Shown: piece after piece, positions 18,234 through 28,344 of the stretch
How the letters are laid out: each line of letters begins with the position of its first letter
Numbering within the stretch: the first letter of the stretch is position 1
Source: Candidimonas sp.
GTDB taxonomy: Bacteria; Pseudomonadota; Gammaproteobacteria; Burkholderiales; Burkholderiaceae_B
Length of the DNA: 61,988 nucleotides
Assembly (NCBI GenBank): GCA_004297945.1
Contig: SCRC01000094.1
Coordinates: forward strand, 1 to 61,988
Reading direction: 5' to 3'
The notes under the pieces: model-generated
Told to the model about the DNA's origin: nothing
What the model saw: the letters and a program-made list of their open reading frames with translations, nothing else
Databases searched by the model: none
Made by a program: the position numbers and the translations under genes

Positions 18234-19364
18234 TTAAAGTTCACCCAAAATAATACGCAACATGCGGCGCAAAGGCTCAGCCGCTCCCCATAAAAGCTGA
18301 TCGCCCACTGTGAACGCGCTTAAGTATTGCGGGCCCATGGACATTTTGCGCAAGCGTCCAACCGGAATATCCAGCGTGCCAGTCACAGCGACTGGCGTCA
18401 ATTCGTGCATGGTCGCCTCGCGCTCATTGGCAACCACCCGAGCCCATTTCGAGCCCTCGCGCAAAATATCGGTCACCTCATCGAGCGGCACATCGCGCGC
18501 AAGCTTGATCGTCAGCGCCTGACTATGGCAGCGCATCGCGCCAATCCGCACGCACAGGCCATCGATGGGCGTGGACTCGGTGCCAAAGGCCGGGCCGCGA
18601 CCCAGGATTTTATTGGTTTCGACTTCGGCCTTCCACTCTTCTCGCGACACGCCATTACCCAAATCTTTGTCGATCCAGGGAATCAGGCTGCCCCCCAGGG
18701 GTACCCCAAATTGATCATGCGCCAGGCTGGCATCTTGCTGCTTTAGCAAAACGCCACGGTCGATTTCCAAAATGGCCGAAGCCGGATCATCGAGCAGGGA
18801 TTTCACGGCGCCGTTGATCTGGCCAAATTGCGTCAACAGCTCACGCATATGCTGGGCGCCTCCACCCGAGGCCGCCTGATACGTCATGCAGGTCATCCAG
18901 TCGACCAGATGGCTATTGAACAGACCCGCCAGGCCCATCAGCATGCAGCTGACCGTGCAATTGCCGCCTATGTAGTTCTTAACCCCGCGCTGCAAGGCGC
19001 TATCGATAACCGGGCGATTGACCGGATCAAGCACAATGATTGCATCGTCTTTCATGCGCAAGGTGCTGGCCGCGTCAATCCACAAGCCGTCCCAGCCTGC
19101 GGCGCGCAGCTTGGGATACACGGCCGTGGTGTAATCACCGCCTTGAGCAGTGACGATAATGGGCAATTTCTTCAGTGCGTCGATATTGTAGGCATCTTGC
19201 AAGGCGGCCGCGCCATCGGCCCACACAGGGGCTGGACCGCCCGCATTGCTAGTGGAAAAAAATACCGGCTGGAATAAGGAAAAGTCATTTTCGTCGCGCA
19301 TGCGCTGCATAAGGACCGAACCCACCATGCCACGCCAACCGACCAAACCTACTGCTTGATTCAT
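18234..19364 (-). CDS. asd: Aspartate-semialdehyde dehydrogenase
   Basis: A 376-residue NADPH-dependent enzyme that reduces aspartyl phosphate to the semialdehyde, the branch point to lysine, threonine, methionine and diaminopimelate. The N-terminal nucleotide motif [13 protein letters not shown], the active-site cysteine in [17 protein letters not shown] and the substrate motif [16 protein letters not shown] place it in the Gram-negative (E. coli) class. It lies between leuB and fimV, the usual order in this group. Confidence 0.94.
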   Translation of the reverse strand: MNQAVGLVGWRGMVGSVLMQRMRDENDFSLFQPVFFSTSNAGGPAPVWADGAAALQDAYNIDALKKLPIIVTAQGGDYTTAVYPKLRAAGWDGLWIDAASTLRMKDDAIIVLDPVNRPVIDSALQRGVKNYIGGNCTVSCMLMGLAGLFNSHLVDWMTCMTYQAASGGGAQHMRELLTQFGQINGAVKSLLDDPASAILEIDRGVLLKQQDASLAHDQFGVPLGGSLIPWIDKDLGNGVSREEWKAEVETNKILGRGPAFGTESTPIDGLCVRIGAMRCHSQALTIKLARDVPLDEVTDILREGSKWARVVANEREATMHELTPVAVTGTLDIPVGRLRKMSMGPQYLSAFTVGDQLLWGAAEPLRRMLRIILGEL

Positions 19365-19449
19365 CAGAGCTCTCGAAAAATCCCGGGCTTCCGGCCGGGG
19401 AGGATGTCAATTTAAATGCAAAGAACAATTATAAAATTGCCTGCTGGCG

Positions 19450-20526
19450 CTATTTTAGTGCTTTCAAGACGGCATCGCCCATTTCCGAAGTCGACACCTT
19501 GCGCGTGCCAGCTTCAAAAATATCGGCCGTACGCAACCCCTGCTCCAGCACGGTTTGCACGGCAGCCTCGATCCGGTCAGCCTGGGCCGCCGCACTCAGC
19601 GAGTAGCGCAACAACATGGCAGCCGACAAAATAGTGGCCAGCGGGTTGGCAATGTTCTTGCCCGCGATGTCGGGTGCCGAACCATGGCTGGGCTCGTATA
19701 AGCCCTGGTTGGACGCGTTTAATGAGGCCGATGGCAACATACCGATGGAGCCCGTCAGCATGGCGGCCTCATCAGAGAGAATATCGCCAAACAGGTTACC
19801 CGTGACGATGACGTCGAATTCCTTGGGCGCGCGCACCAGTTGCATGGCCGCATTGTCTACATACATATGCGAGAGCCGGACATCTGGATAATCACGCGCA
19901 ACATCGGTCACAATGTCGCGCCAGAACTGCGAGGTTTCGAGCACATTGGATTTGTCGACGCTGCATAGCTTCTGGCTGCGCTTGCGCGCTGCCTGAAAGC
20001 CGACGTGTGCAATGCGGCGCACCTCGGACTCGGCATAGTGCATGGTGTCGAACCCCTGACGCTCGCCCTTGAAAGGGCCGTCGGCGACTTCGCGCACGCC
20101 TCGCGGCTGGCCGAAATAAATATCGCCTGTCAGCTCACGTACGATAAGAATATTCAGGCCCGAGACCACCTCGGATTTGAGCGATGAGGCATTGGCCAAC
20201 TGCGGATATAAAATCGCCGGACGCAAGTTGGCAAACAAACCCATGGCTTTACGCAGACCCAGAATGGCTTGCTCGGGCCGCAATTCACGCGGGAGGCTAT
20301 CGTATTTCCAGTCGCCCACCGCGCCAAATAAAACTGCCGAGGACTTTGTTGCCAATTCGAGCGTTGACGGCGGCAAAGGATGCTCCAACGCATCGTAGGC
20401 AGCTCCCCCCACGGGAGCGGTTTGTATTTCCAGATCGAGACCCAGCGCTTGCAGCACGCGCACCGCCTGCTCGGTAATCTCGGAACCTATGCCATCGCCT
20501 GGCAAAACTGCTATTTTGTGACTCAT
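19450..20526 (-). CDS. leuB: 3-isopropylmalate dehydrogenase
   Basis: A 358-residue NAD-dependent oxidative decarboxylase, third step of leucine synthesis. The start [14 protein letters not shown] at 20526 matches the family. Motifs: [64 protein letters not shown] and the NAD-binding [18 protein letters not shown]. The frame is open upstream to 20862 but runs through REP elements and is not part of the gene. leuB is separated from leuD by a 534-base gap filled with REPs. Confidence 0.95.
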   Translation of the reverse strand: MSHKIAVLPGDGIGSEITEQAVRVLQALGLDLEIQTAPVGGAAYDALEHPLPPSTLELATKSSAVLFGAVGDWKYDSLPRELRPEQAILGLRKAMGLFANLRPAILYPQLANASSLKSEVVSGLNILIVRELTGDIYFGQPRGVREVADGPFKGERQGFDTMHYAESEVRRIAHVGFQAARKRSQKLCSVDKSNVLETSQFWRDIVTDVARDYPDVRLSHMYVDNAAMQLVRAPKEFDVIVTGNLFGDILSDEAAMLTGSIGMLPSASLNASNQGLYEPSHGSAPDIAGKNIANPLATILSAAMLLRYSLSAAAQADRIEAAVQTVLEQGLRTADIFEAGTRKVSTSEMGDAVLKALK

Positions 20527-20602
20527 ATTCCTTCCTGAATTCTGCTTGTAGCAACGCAGTAGCGCAAATCGCTTGCTTCGAATTGGACAGTGACCGTTAT
20601 TT

Positions 20603-20746
20603 GGCAGCCACAAGGGCTGCCATACAAAAACGTACCACTGTACATTTCGATTGACAGATGAAAGATCCGGGTAGAGGCATATCCGCCATTCATGTAGCGG
20701 CACCCCTTGTGAGTGCCATTTCACGTAACGGCCCCTTTTGGGTGTC
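20603..20746. repeat. REP cluster upstream of leuB (three copies, two degenerate)
   Basis: Copies at 20603-20625 (stem GGCAGCC/GGCTGCC intact, tail changed to ATAC), 20694-20717 (GTAG head, stem nearly intact) and 20725-20746 (degenerate, GTAA head). They lie in the leuD-leuB gap. Confidence 0.7.
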
Positions 20747-20922
20747 ATCTCCAGATCGCAACGCTCCGCGCCCAACAGTCCTTTATAAAGTGTATGGCTG
20801 GCCAAACCAAGCTCAGCCAGCCAAATGAACGTAAAAAACGCCAAATTGTGCGATTCATGCAACCAACAGGGGTGTTTCGCTACGAAAATCCTGAGATGTC
20901 AGGCCGCGGCGAGAAACCACAT

Positions 20923-20991
20923 GGCAGCCACAAGGGCTGCCGCTACAAAAATATGACCGTTGCTAATGTAGCGGCAGCCCTTGTCGCTGCC
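20923..20991. repeat. REP pair in the leuD-leuB gap
   Basis: Two well-preserved GTAG-type palindromes, 20923-20946 and 20968-20991, in inverted orientation with their GTAG ends facing each other across 21 bases (a BIME-like arrangement). The rest of the gap (20527-21060) shows no gene. Confidence 0.85.
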
Positions 20992-21060
20992 ATATCGACA
21001 AACAACCCTATCTTACCCGTCGCAGGCACCAACGCATCAACCCTGCGCCCTCCATACGCG

Positions 21061-21723
21061 TCAGGGACGAATCGCGCCTGCCGGGGCTCCCTCGAGCCAC
21101 GGGTATCGCGCCAGATGCTCGGCCTCGAAGGCCCGTATCTTGTCGGATTTTTGCAAGGTCTGGCCGATTTCGTCCAAGCCACTGAGCAGGCTTTGCTTGC
21201 GAAACGGCTCGATGTCAAAAGCCAATTCACGCCCATCCTGGGCAATGACAACCTGGCGGGCCAGGTCGATGCGCAATTTATAACCCACAAACGCCTTGAC
21301 CTCGTCAAACAGGCGCGCCACTTCCAACTCGGACAGCACAATGGGCAGCAAGCCATTCTTAAAGCTGTTATTAAAGAAAATGTCAGCATAGGAAGGCGCA
21401 ATAATGGCGCGAAAACCATACTGCGCCAACGCCCACGGGGCATGCTCACGACTCGAGCCGCAGCCAAAATTCTTGCGCGCCAGCAGCACCGACGCCCCCT
21501 GATAGCGGGATTGATTCAATACGAAATCGGGATTGAGCGGACGTTTGCTGTTGTCCATGCCCGGTTCGCCATGATCGAGGTAACGCAATTCGTCAAACAG
21601 GTTGGGGCCGAACCCCGAGCGTTTAATGGACTTGAGGAATTGCTTGGGGATAATCAGATCCGTATCGACGTTTTCACGATCGAGCGGGGCCACTATCCCA
21701 TGATGGGTGGTAAATGCTTGCAT
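21061..21723 (-). CDS. leuD: 3-isopropylmalate dehydratase small subunit
   Basis: A 220-residue subunit of isopropylmalate isomerase, carrying the swivelling aconitase domain. Motifs: [18 protein letters not shown] near the N-terminus and [15 protein letters not shown] in the middle; the C-terminal LARYPWLEG is typical of the proteobacterial form. It follows leuC by nine bases and functions with it. Confidence 0.95.
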   Translation of the reverse strand: MQAFTTHHGIVAPLDRENVDTDLIIPKQFLKSIKRSGFGPNLFDELRYLDHGEPGMDNSKRPLNPDFVLNQSRYQGASVLLARKNFGCGSSREHAPWALAQYGFRAIIAPSYADIFFNNSFKNGLLPIVLSELEVARLFDEVKAFVGYKLRIDLARQVVIAQDGRELAFDIEPFRKQSLLSGLDEIGQTLQKSDKIRAFEAEHLARYPWLEGAPAGAIRP

Positions 21724-21732
21724 GATGGCTCC

Positions 21733-23136
21733 TTAACGAAAATTCCTGACATCGACAAAATGGCCGGCCAGCGCAGCGGCAGCGGCCATCGCCGGGCTGA
21801 CCAGATGCGTGCGTCCGCCCTGCCCCTGACGCCCCTCGAAATTGCGGTTCGACGTTGACGCGCAACGCTCGCCAGGCTCGAGACGATCGGCATTCATGGC
21901 CAGACACATGGAGCAACCCGGCTCGCGCCACTCGAAGCCCGCCGCGATGAATATCTTGTCCAGGCCTTCTTGTTCAGCCTGCTTTTTGACCAGCCCCGAA
22001 CCCGGCACCACCATCGCCTGCGTCACATTGGCGGCAACATGTTTGCCGCGCGCCACCAGTGCAGCCGCACGCAAATCTTCGATACGCGCATTAGTGCACG
22101 AACCAATAAACACCTTGTCGATGCGAATATCCACCAAGGGCGTATTGGGCTTTAAGCCCATGTAGTGCAGCGCACGCTCCATGCCGCTGCGCCGCCCTGC
22201 GTCCTTTTCCTTGTCGGGATCGGGCACCCGTGCATCCACCGACAAAACCATTTCTGGCGATGTGCCCCAGGTAACCTGCGGCGTAATCTGCCGGGCGTCG
22301 ATGTCAACCACACGATCGAACTGGGCGCCCTCGTCGGAATGCAAAGTGCGCCAGTACTTCACCGCCTGATCCCACAACACGCCAGTAGGCGCATAAGGGC
22401 GTCCGCGAAAATATTCGATGGTTTTCTCGTCAACTGCCACCATGCCCGAGCGCGCGCCCGCTTCAATCGCCATATTGCAGACCGTCATGCGACCTTCCAC
22501 CGACAAGGCCCGAATCGTGCCGCCCGCGAATTCGATAGCGTGACCCGTGCCGCCCGCCGTACCGATCTTGCCTATTACATACAACACCAGATCTTTGGCC
22601 GTGCAGCCAAAGGGCAGCTCGCCCTCGACGCGAACCAACATGCTGTGGTTCTTTTTCATCAGCAACGTTTGGGTCGCCAGCACATGCTCGACCTCCGAGG
22701 TGCCAATGCCAAATGCCAAAGTGCCCAGCGCGCCGTGAGTGCTGGTATGCGAATCGCCGCACACCACCGTCATCCCTGGCAAGGTCGCCCCTTGCTCGGG
22801 CCCGATGATGTGCACAATGCCTTGGCGCAAATCATTCATGCGAAATTCGGTAATGCCGAATTTCTCGCAATTGCTGTCCAGTGTATCCACTTGCAGGCGC
22901 GAAATAGGGTCGGCAATTCCCTGGCTACGGGCCGTGGTAGGCACGTTATGATCGGCCACAGCCAAATTGGCCCCGACGCGCCACGGCTTGCGGCCAGCCA
23001 GCGTCAGCCCTTCAAACGCCTGCGGGCTGGTGACTTCATGCACCAGATGACGGTCTATGTACAGCAGACAAGTGCCGTCGGGTTCCTGGTGCACAACATG
23101 TGCATCCCAGAGTTTGTCGTATAAAGTTCGGGCCAT
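21733..23136 (-). CDS. leuC: 3-isopropylmalate dehydratase large subunit
   Basis: A 467-residue aconitase-type [4Fe-4S] enzyme that isomerises 2- to 3-isopropylmalate. The cluster ligands are visible: the Cys in [15 protein letters not shown] and the pair in GCSMCLAMN. Active-site motifs [14 protein letters not shown] and [19 protein letters not shown] are present and the length is normal. It forms a tight operon with leuD. Confidence 0.95.
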   Translation of the reverse strand: MARTLYDKLWDAHVVHQEPDGTCLLYIDRHLVHEVTSPQAFEGLTLAGRKPWRVGANLAVADHNVPTTARSQGIADPISRLQVDTLDSNCEKFGITEFRMNDLRQGIVHIIGPEQGATLPGMTVVCGDSHTSTHGALGTLAFGIGTSEVEHVLATQTLLMKKNHSMLVRVEGELPFGCTAKDLVLYVIGKIGTAGGTGHAIEFAGGTIRALSVEGRMTVCNMAIEAGARSGMVAVDEKTIEYFRGRPYAPTGVLWDQAVKYWRTLHSDEGAQFDRVVDIDARQITPQVTWGTSPEMVLSVDARVPDPDKEKDAGRRSGMERALHYMGLKPNTPLVDIRIDKVFIGSCTNARIEDLRAAALVARGKHVAANVTQAMVVPGSGLVKKQAEQEGLDKIFIAAGFEWREPGCSMCLAMNADRLEPGERCASTSNRNFEGRQGQGGRTHLVSPAMAAAAALAGHFVDVRNFR

Positions 23137-23252
23137 GACAGTGCTCTTGCAAAAGACGGGTTGGATAAGGAAAACCCATTATGCCACCGTCACAACCTAG
23201 TACAAGAAGAGATTTTATACTGGTATTAAAAGTGATATCTTGAAAATCACAA

Positions 23253-23385
23253 GGGCGACCACAAGAGCTGCCCATACAACGCGGCCGGTGCATTTTGTAG
23301 CGGCACCCCGCGTGGGTGCCATCAATGTTTTAAACGTGCCGCTTCGATCATCACGGATCATGGCAGCCACAAGGGCTGCCGCTAC
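23253..23385. repeat. Three REP elements between aroC and leuC
   Basis: Copies at 23253-23276 (degenerate), 23297-23320 (GTAG head, GGCACCC/GGGTGCC stem) and 23362-23385 (perfect GGCAGCC/GGCTGCC stem, tail GCTAC). They fill most of the 259-base gap, which contains no gene. Confidence 0.8.
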
Positions 23386-23395
23386 AGACCACGCA

Positions 23396-24463
23396 TCACA
23401 AAACGCCCCCGCACTGAGCGCGGTGGCGCAAGGCATGATCCATTAAAACAATGGCCAGCAAAGCCTCGACGATGGGCGTGGCGCGTATCCCAACACAGGG
23501 GTCGTGACGGCCCAACGTTTGCAGGGTAACGGGCTCGCCAGCGCGATTGATCGAGTGGCGTTCGACGCGAATGCTGGATGTAGGCTTGACGGCCACGCTA
23601 ACGGTAATGGCCTGCCCGGAAGAAATCCCGCCCAGCACACCGCCCGCGTTATTGCTTGAAAAACCGCTGGGCGTGATTTCATCGCCGTGCTGTGAACCGT
23701 GCTGCGTGATGCAGTCGAACCCGGCTCCGATCGAAACGCCCTTGACCGCGTTCAGACCCATCATCACATGAGCGATATCGGCGTCAAGCCGGTCGTATAG
23801 GGGCTCGCCCCAGCCTGCCGGCGGGTTCTCGGCCACCACCTCGATACGGGCGCCGATGGAATCACCATCGCGGCGCAACTGATCCATGAAGGCTTCCAGC
23901 TCGGGAACGATAGCAGCATTAGGGGCATAAAACGGATTGTTGGCGACCTCGTCCCAGGATTCGAAGGGAATGACAATAGGGCCGAGTTGGCTCATATAGC
24001 CGCGGATGACGATGCCATGCGTTTGGGCCAGCCATTTTTTGGCAATGGCGCCGGCCGCCACCGAGGGAGCCGTCAGGCGCGCCGATGAACGGCCGCCTCC
24101 GCGCGGATCGCGCTCGCCGAATTTGCGCCAATAGGAATAGTCGGCATGACCTGGACGAAAGGTGTCGGCAATAGCGCTGTAATCTTTGCTGCGCGCGTCG
24201 GTATTGCGTATGAGCAGGCCAATTGGCGACCCGGTCGTTAGCCCCTGATACACCCCAGACAGGATTTCGACTTGATCGGCCTCCTGGCGCTGCGTGACAT
24301 GCCGTGAGGTGCCGGGGCGGCGGCGGTCGAGTTCAAGCTGTATGTCGGCCTCGCACAACGCCAGCCCCGGCGGGCAGCCGTCGACCACCGCACCAATGGC
24401 CGGACCGTGAGATTCGCCAAAATTGGTTACGCTAAAAAGCTTGCCTAGAGTGCTGCCGGACAT
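23396..24463 (-). CDS. aroC: Chorismate synthase
   Basis: A 355-residue FMN-dependent enzyme that makes chorismate from EPSP, the last common step to aromatic amino acids, folate and ubiquinone. Motifs: [18 protein letters not shown] at the N-terminus, [27 protein letters not shown] and [16 protein letters not shown]. Length and domain order are normal. Confidence 0.95.
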   Translation of the reverse strand: MSGSTLGKLFSVTNFGESHGPAIGAVVDGCPPGLALCEADIQLELDRRRPGTSRHVTQRQEADQVEILSGVYQGLTTGSPIGLLIRNTDARSKDYSAIADTFRPGHADYSYWRKFGERDPRGGGRSSARLTAPSVAAGAIAKKWLAQTHGIVIRGYMSQLGPIVIPFESWDEVANNPFYAPNAAIVPELEAFMDQLRRDGDSIGARIEVVAENPPAGWGEPLYDRLDADIAHVMMGLNAVKGVSIGAGFDCITQHGSQHGDEITPSGFSSNNAGGVLGGISSGQAITVSVAVKPTSSIRVERHSINRAGEPVTLQTLGRHDPCVGIRATPIVEALLAIVLMDHALRHRAQCGGVL

Positions 24464-24531
24464 AAGGGTTCTGAAGAAGAGTAATAAAACAGGGATACGC
24501 GCTAAGCCAGATTATGCCATCACTGGCATTC

Positions 24532-26010
24532 TCAGGAGGAACAGCTCACCTCCAACTGACAAGCCCAGTCGGGCGGCAACGCCGCATACGATTCATAGCC
24601 CTCGCGCTCAGTAAATGGGTCGTGCAAGAGCCCAAGCAAGACATCGATTTTCCCGGCGTCACCTTGCTTGGCAGCGCGTATGGCCTCTTCGGCCAGGTGG
24701 TTGCGCAATATATACAAGGGGTTGGCCCGATCCATGCCTGCGCGGCGCTCGGTATCGGCCAGCCCATCGCCAGACAAACGCTGAGAGTAAAGATCAAGCC
24801 AGGCCAACGCCGCAGCCCGGTCATCGAACAAGTCCAGGAAAGCCGCGTTATTTTGCGGAGCCTGCGACAAACGTCGGAAGCTGAGCGTAAAGTCGGCCCG
24901 ATTCGTGTGCAGCAGGCGCCACCACTCATCCACCAGGGCTTCGTCGCCGTGCTGCCATTGCCGCATACCGAATTTGTCGGCCAAACGCCGCCGATAGGCG
25001 TGTAGAAACGCCGGCTCAAAATGCGTCAACTGAGCTTTCAGGTCTTCAGGATCGATATCGAGCGCCACCAGGCTATTGGCCAGACGGTATAGATTCCAAT
25101 GCGCCACGGCGGGCTGGGCGTTCCAGGCGTAGCGTCCCTGCGTATCGGTATGGTTGCAAACATGCTTGACCTGGAATGCGTCCATGAACCCGAAGGGGCC
25201 GTAATCCATGGTCAACCCCAGAATCGACATATTGTCGGTATTCATGACTCCATGGCAAAAACCCACGGTTTGCCATGCGGCCACCATCTCGGCGGTTTTG
25301 ATCGTGACCGCTCTTAAAAACCGCAAGGCGACATCGGTGGAAGTATTGGGCTCGCCTGCCCCGCCCGCGCGGCATTCGGGATAAAAGTGATCGACCATAT
25401 AATCGAGCAAGATGCGCAGGTTTTCGGGCGAAGCATGCCAATGTTCAAAAGAGCCAAAGCGCACGAAAGTGGGCGAAACGCGCGCCACAATCGCTGCCGT
25501 CTCAACGGTTTCGCGATAGACCGGGTCGTCAGACACGACCAACGCCAGAGCGCGCGTGGTGGGAATGCCCAAACCCGCCATCGCTTCGCTGGCGAGGTAT
25601 TCGCGCACCGACGAACGCAGCACCGCACGTCCGTCGCCCATGCGCGAATACGGGGTGCGCCCGGATCCCTTGACCTGCAATTCCCAGTGCCCTGTCGGAC
25701 TGACGATTTCGCCCAGCAAATGAGCCCGGCCATCGCCCAACTGCCCGGCCCACACGCCAAACTGATGGCCACTGTACACGGCCGAGAGTGTTTTGCCGCC
25801 AACGAGCGGCTGCGAACCCGCACACACATCAAGAAACGCGGGTTCAGCCAGCGCCTGGGCCGATAACCCCAGCAGCTCGGCCACGGCCGTATTGACATGC
25901 AGCAAGCGTGGCTGCGTCAGGGGCTGAGTAGCCAAACGGGTATAGAACGCAGGAGGCAGTTCGGCGAATGAATTGACTACCTTCAGTTGCGTAATTGAAT
26001 CGAGTTTCAT
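24532..26010 (-). CDS. selO: Protein AMPylase SelO (YdiU family)
   Basis: A 492-residue pseudokinase-fold protein; SelO enzymes transfer AMP to protein hydroxyl groups and act in redox stress. Visible motifs: KTLSAVYSGHQFGVWAGQ (ATP loop), VKGSGRTPYSRMGDGRAVLR, HGVMNTDNMSILGLTMDYG (catalytic and metal residues) and NPLYILRN near the C-terminus. The start MKLDSITQLK at 26010 is chosen because the family begins there and its ATG shares a base with the upstream stop; the frame is open to 26334. The C-terminal selenocysteine/cysteine is present as VSCSS. Confidence 0.92.
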   Translation of the reverse strand: MKLDSITQLKVVNSFAELPPAFYTRLATQPLTQPRLLHVNTAVAELLGLSAQALAEPAFLDVCAGSQPLVGGKTLSAVYSGHQFGVWAGQLGDGRAHLLGEIVSPTGHWELQVKGSGRTPYSRMGDGRAVLRSSVREYLASEAMAGLGIPTTRALALVVSDDPVYRETVETAAIVARVSPTFVRFGSFEHWHASPENLRILLDYMVDHFYPECRAGGAGEPNTSTDVALRFLRAVTIKTAEMVAAWQTVGFCHGVMNTDNMSILGLTMDYGPFGFMDAFQVKHVCNHTDTQGRYAWNAQPAVAHWNLYRLANSLVALDIDPEDLKAQLTHFEPAFLHAYRRRLADKFGMRQWQHGDEALVDEWWRLLHTNRADFTLSFRRLSQAPQNNAAFLDLFDDRAAALAWLDLYSQRLSGDGLADTERRAGMDRANPLYILRNHLAEEAIRAAKQGDAGKIDVLLGLLHDPFTEREGYESYAALPPDWACQLEVSCSS

Positions 26011-26402
26011 CAGGCAGCCTCGCGCTGGGCTTCGCGCTTTTTGGCCTTGGCCGCCTGCTTGGCCGGCCGGACATAAAAAACGGCAGACAAATAAAACACG
26101 GCGGACAGGACGATTTCGATCCAGGCCATGGCCACCGACACGGATGCCGGATCGGAATAGGCCCGCACCACGCCCTCCATGAGATACAACAGGATCAGCA
26201 TGGAGGCCCATTGCATGGTGTAAACACGACCCTTTAACACTCCACGCAAAGGCAGCAACAGCGGAAACACCTTCAGCACCAGCAAGGATCCGCCCGGGCG
26301 CAGTGGCGCCGCCTTCAGCTCCCAGACCAGGCACAGGACAATCAGGGCCGCCAGGCTTGCGCTGGCGACAAAACGTAAACGAGGATTTAGTTGCGTAATC
26401 AT
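26010..26402 (-). CDS. DUF2069 family membrane protein
   Basis: A 130-residue inner-membrane protein with about four hydrophobic segments (FVASASLAALIVLCLVWE, GSLLVLKVFPLLLPLRG, WASMLILLYLMEGVVRAY, IEIVLSAVFYLSAVFYV) and a basic Lys/Arg/Ala tail. The pattern LKVFPLLLPLRGVL and YTMQWASMLIL fit DUF2069. Function is unknown. The stop overlaps the selO start by one base (TGATG). The start codon lies only 18 bases from the divergent yihY ATG. Confidence 0.78.
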   Translation of the reverse strand: MITQLNPRLRFVASASLAALIVLCLVWELKAAPLRPGGSLLVLKVFPLLLPLRGVLKGRVYTMQWASMLILLYLMEGVVRAYSDPASVSVAMAWIEIVLSAVFYLSAVFYVRPAKQAAKAKKREAQREAA

Positions 26403-26420
26403 GCTGTTATTATCGCTCGA

Positions 26421-27800
26421 ATGCAGAACTTGAATCCGTACGCCGACGCGGCCGACAACACTGCGCCCGCCAACACGCCAGACTCCGTTGCGGCAATTAC
26501 ACCAATGCTGCCCGAATTGGGCTGGCGCGTCAGCGCAAATAAAGCGTTGCGCTTCGCCGTTCACCTTGCGGACGAAAAAAAGCTTGCACAGGTTGCTTCC
26601 AGCCTGACCTTCACCACCGTACTGGCTATTGTCCCACTGCTGGCGGTGGTGCTGGCGCTCTTTACAGCACTCCCTCTCTTTGGAGAATTCAAGCTGGCCC
26701 TGGAAAATTTCCTGGGCAATAATCTGATGCCGCCGGCCGTGTCAGATACCGTCATGAATTATCTGACTCAATTTGCTGCACAGGCCTCGCGCCTGACGGC
26801 CATTGGCAGCGTATTTCTTATCGTAACGTCGATTTTGTTGATGATGACGATCGACCGCGCGTTAAATGACATATGGAACGTCAGCCGCCAGCGTCCACTG
26901 GGCCGGCGCATGCTGGTGTACTGGGCTATTCTTTCACTGGGGCCGATACTGGCCGGTGCCAGCCTGTGGGTTACGTCCTACCTGGCCCACGAATCGCAGG
27001 GGCGGGTCGCTCAACTATCGACCGTGCTGGGTTTGGCGCTGTCATTCATTCCCGTCCTGGCGACTGCGCTGGGCTTCGCCGCCATGTTCGTGATGGTGCC
27101 CCACCGCAAAGTAGAGTGGAAAGACGCGTTTGCGGGCGGCTTCGGGGTAGCGATAGTCCTGGAAATCATGAAAGCGGGCTTTGCCTTTTATCTGACCCGT
27201 TTCCCGTCCTATATGGTGATCTACGGCGCCTTCGCCACCCTGCCGATCTTTCTGGTCTGGATATACCTTTCATGGCTGGCCATATTGTTTGGCGCCACGG
27301 TTGCCGCCACGCTGCCGCTGATGCGATTGCGCCGCTGGGCTGAAAACCGCCAGGCCGGCGCTAGCTTTATCGACGCCATCCATGTGATACGCCTGCTTCG
27401 CAGCGCCCAAGGTAGCCGGCCGCCCGGACGCAGCGCGCGCTACCTCAGTACCCACTTGCATCTCGATCAGCATGAGCTGCTCTCGGTGCTCGATACCTTG
27501 AAGGATTTGGGCTACATCGTGCAAGGCCATGAAAAAGGACGCGACTTATGGGTATTGGCCTGCGATCCGCATCAGGCCATGCTGGGGCCCATTGTCGACG
27601 CCTTGCTGATTGATCGCAGCCAGAACCGGTTGGTGCAAGACCACTTACTGCTGGACGCGCTATGCCGTTCGCTGACACAAACCGTCAGGCTTGATGAAGC
27701 CATCGAACCCCACGATGAGCTACCCGAAACGCCGGTTATAGTGCAAAATAGAACGATGGCAAACGCCACTCGGGAGATCAGCGATGTTAAAAGTCAGTGA
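26421..27800 (+). CDS. YihY family inner-membrane protein (formerly called ribonuclease BN)
   Basis: A protein of about 459 residues with six membrane spans in the first 320 residues and a C-terminal cytoplasmic winged-helix-like region (LSTHLHLDQHELLSVLDTL). Family motifs: LAQVASSLTFTTVLAIVPLL, RALNDIWNVSRQRPLGRR and GAFATLPIFLVWIYLSW. Transport or envelope roles have been suggested for the family; the RNase name is historical. The start is uncertain: ATG at 26421 or ATG at 26505 (MLPELGWRV). The 3' end overlaps the CBS gene by 17 bases. Confidence 0.85.
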   Translation: MQNLNPYADAADNTAPANTPDSVAAITPMLPELGWRVSANKALRFAVHLADEKKLAQVASSLTFTTVLAIVPLLAVVLALFTALPLFGEFKLALENFLGNNLMPPAVSDTVMNYLTQFAAQASRLTAIGSVFLIVTSILLMMTIDRALNDIWNVSRQRPLGRRMLVYWAILSLGPILAGASLWVTSYLAHESQGRVAQLSTVLGLALSFIPVLATALGFAAMFVMVPHRKVEWKDAFAGGFGVAIVLEIMKAGFAFYLTRFPSYMVIYGAFATLPIFLVWIYLSWLAILFGATVAATLPLMRLRRWAENRQAGASFIDAIHVIRLLRSAQGSRPPGRSARYLSTHLHLDQHELLSVLDTLKDLGYIVQGHEKGRDLWVLACDPHQAMLGPIVDALLIDRSQNRLVQDHLLLDALCRSLTQTVRLDEAIEPHDELPETPVIVQNRTMANATREISDVKSQ

Positions 27801-28242
27801 AGTTCTGCGCGTAAAAGGCAACACCCTTTATACCGCCACGCCCGACATGCCCATTATTCAGGCCCTGGGAACCATGAGCGAACAAGACATAGGGTCGCTC
27901 GTCGTCATGGATCACGGCCAGCTTGCCGGCATGCTTACCTTTCGCGAAATTATCCGTCACCTGCACAGCAAGAACGGCAATACGGGCGAGAACACCATAC
28001 GCAGCATCATGGATGACGCGCCCGTCAGCGTCTCGCCCAATACCGACGCCGATGAAGTGCAGCGCCTGATGCTGGAAAAGCACGCGCGCTACATACCCGT
28101 GATGGATGGGCCCATGCTGCTGGGCGTCATTTCCTTCTACGATATGGCCCAGGCCATTGTTGCGGCGCAGCAATTCGAAAACAATATGCTTAAAGCGTAT
28201 ATCCGCGACTGGCCATCCGACAGCGAAGCGTCGGCCAGTTAG
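27784..28242 (+). CDS. CBS-domain pair protein
   Basis: A 152-residue cytoplasmic protein made of two CBS domains (about residues 10-60 and 75-130; TPDMPIIQALGTMSEQDIGS and SPNTDADEVQRLMLEKHARY). CBS pairs bind adenosine nucleotides and usually regulate a partner. GGGAGA lies nine bases before the ATG, inside the end of yihY, so the two genes are probably co-expressed. Confidence 0.85.
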   Translation: MLKVSEVLRVKGNTLYTATPDMPIIQALGTMSEQDIGSLVVMDHGQLAGMLTFREIIRHLHSKNGNTGENTIRSIMDDAPVSVSPNTDADEVQRLMLEKHARYIPVMDGPMLLGVISFYDMAQAIVAAQQFENNMLKAYIRDWPSDSEASAS

Positions 28243-28259
28243 GATGTTTGTCTGAGAAT

Positions 28260-28328
28260 GGCAGCCACAAGGGCTGCCGCTACATGATTCACGAGCGCGT
28301 TTTTGTAACGGCAGCCCTTGTGGCTGCC
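28260..28328. repeat. REP pair between the CBS gene and dusA
   Basis: Two palindromes in inverted orientation, 28260-28283 (tail GCTAC) and 28305-28328 (head GTAA), with intact GGCAGCC/GGCTGCC stems. They occupy the gap between two convergent genes, where such a pair could also end transcription. Confidence 0.85.
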
Positions 28329-28344
28329 ATTTCCACCCCCACAA

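Noticed and set aside
20527-20862. N-terminal extension of LeuB
   Set aside because: The extra 112 residues are encoded by REP elements and intergenic sequence; LeuB proteins start at [14 protein letters not shown].
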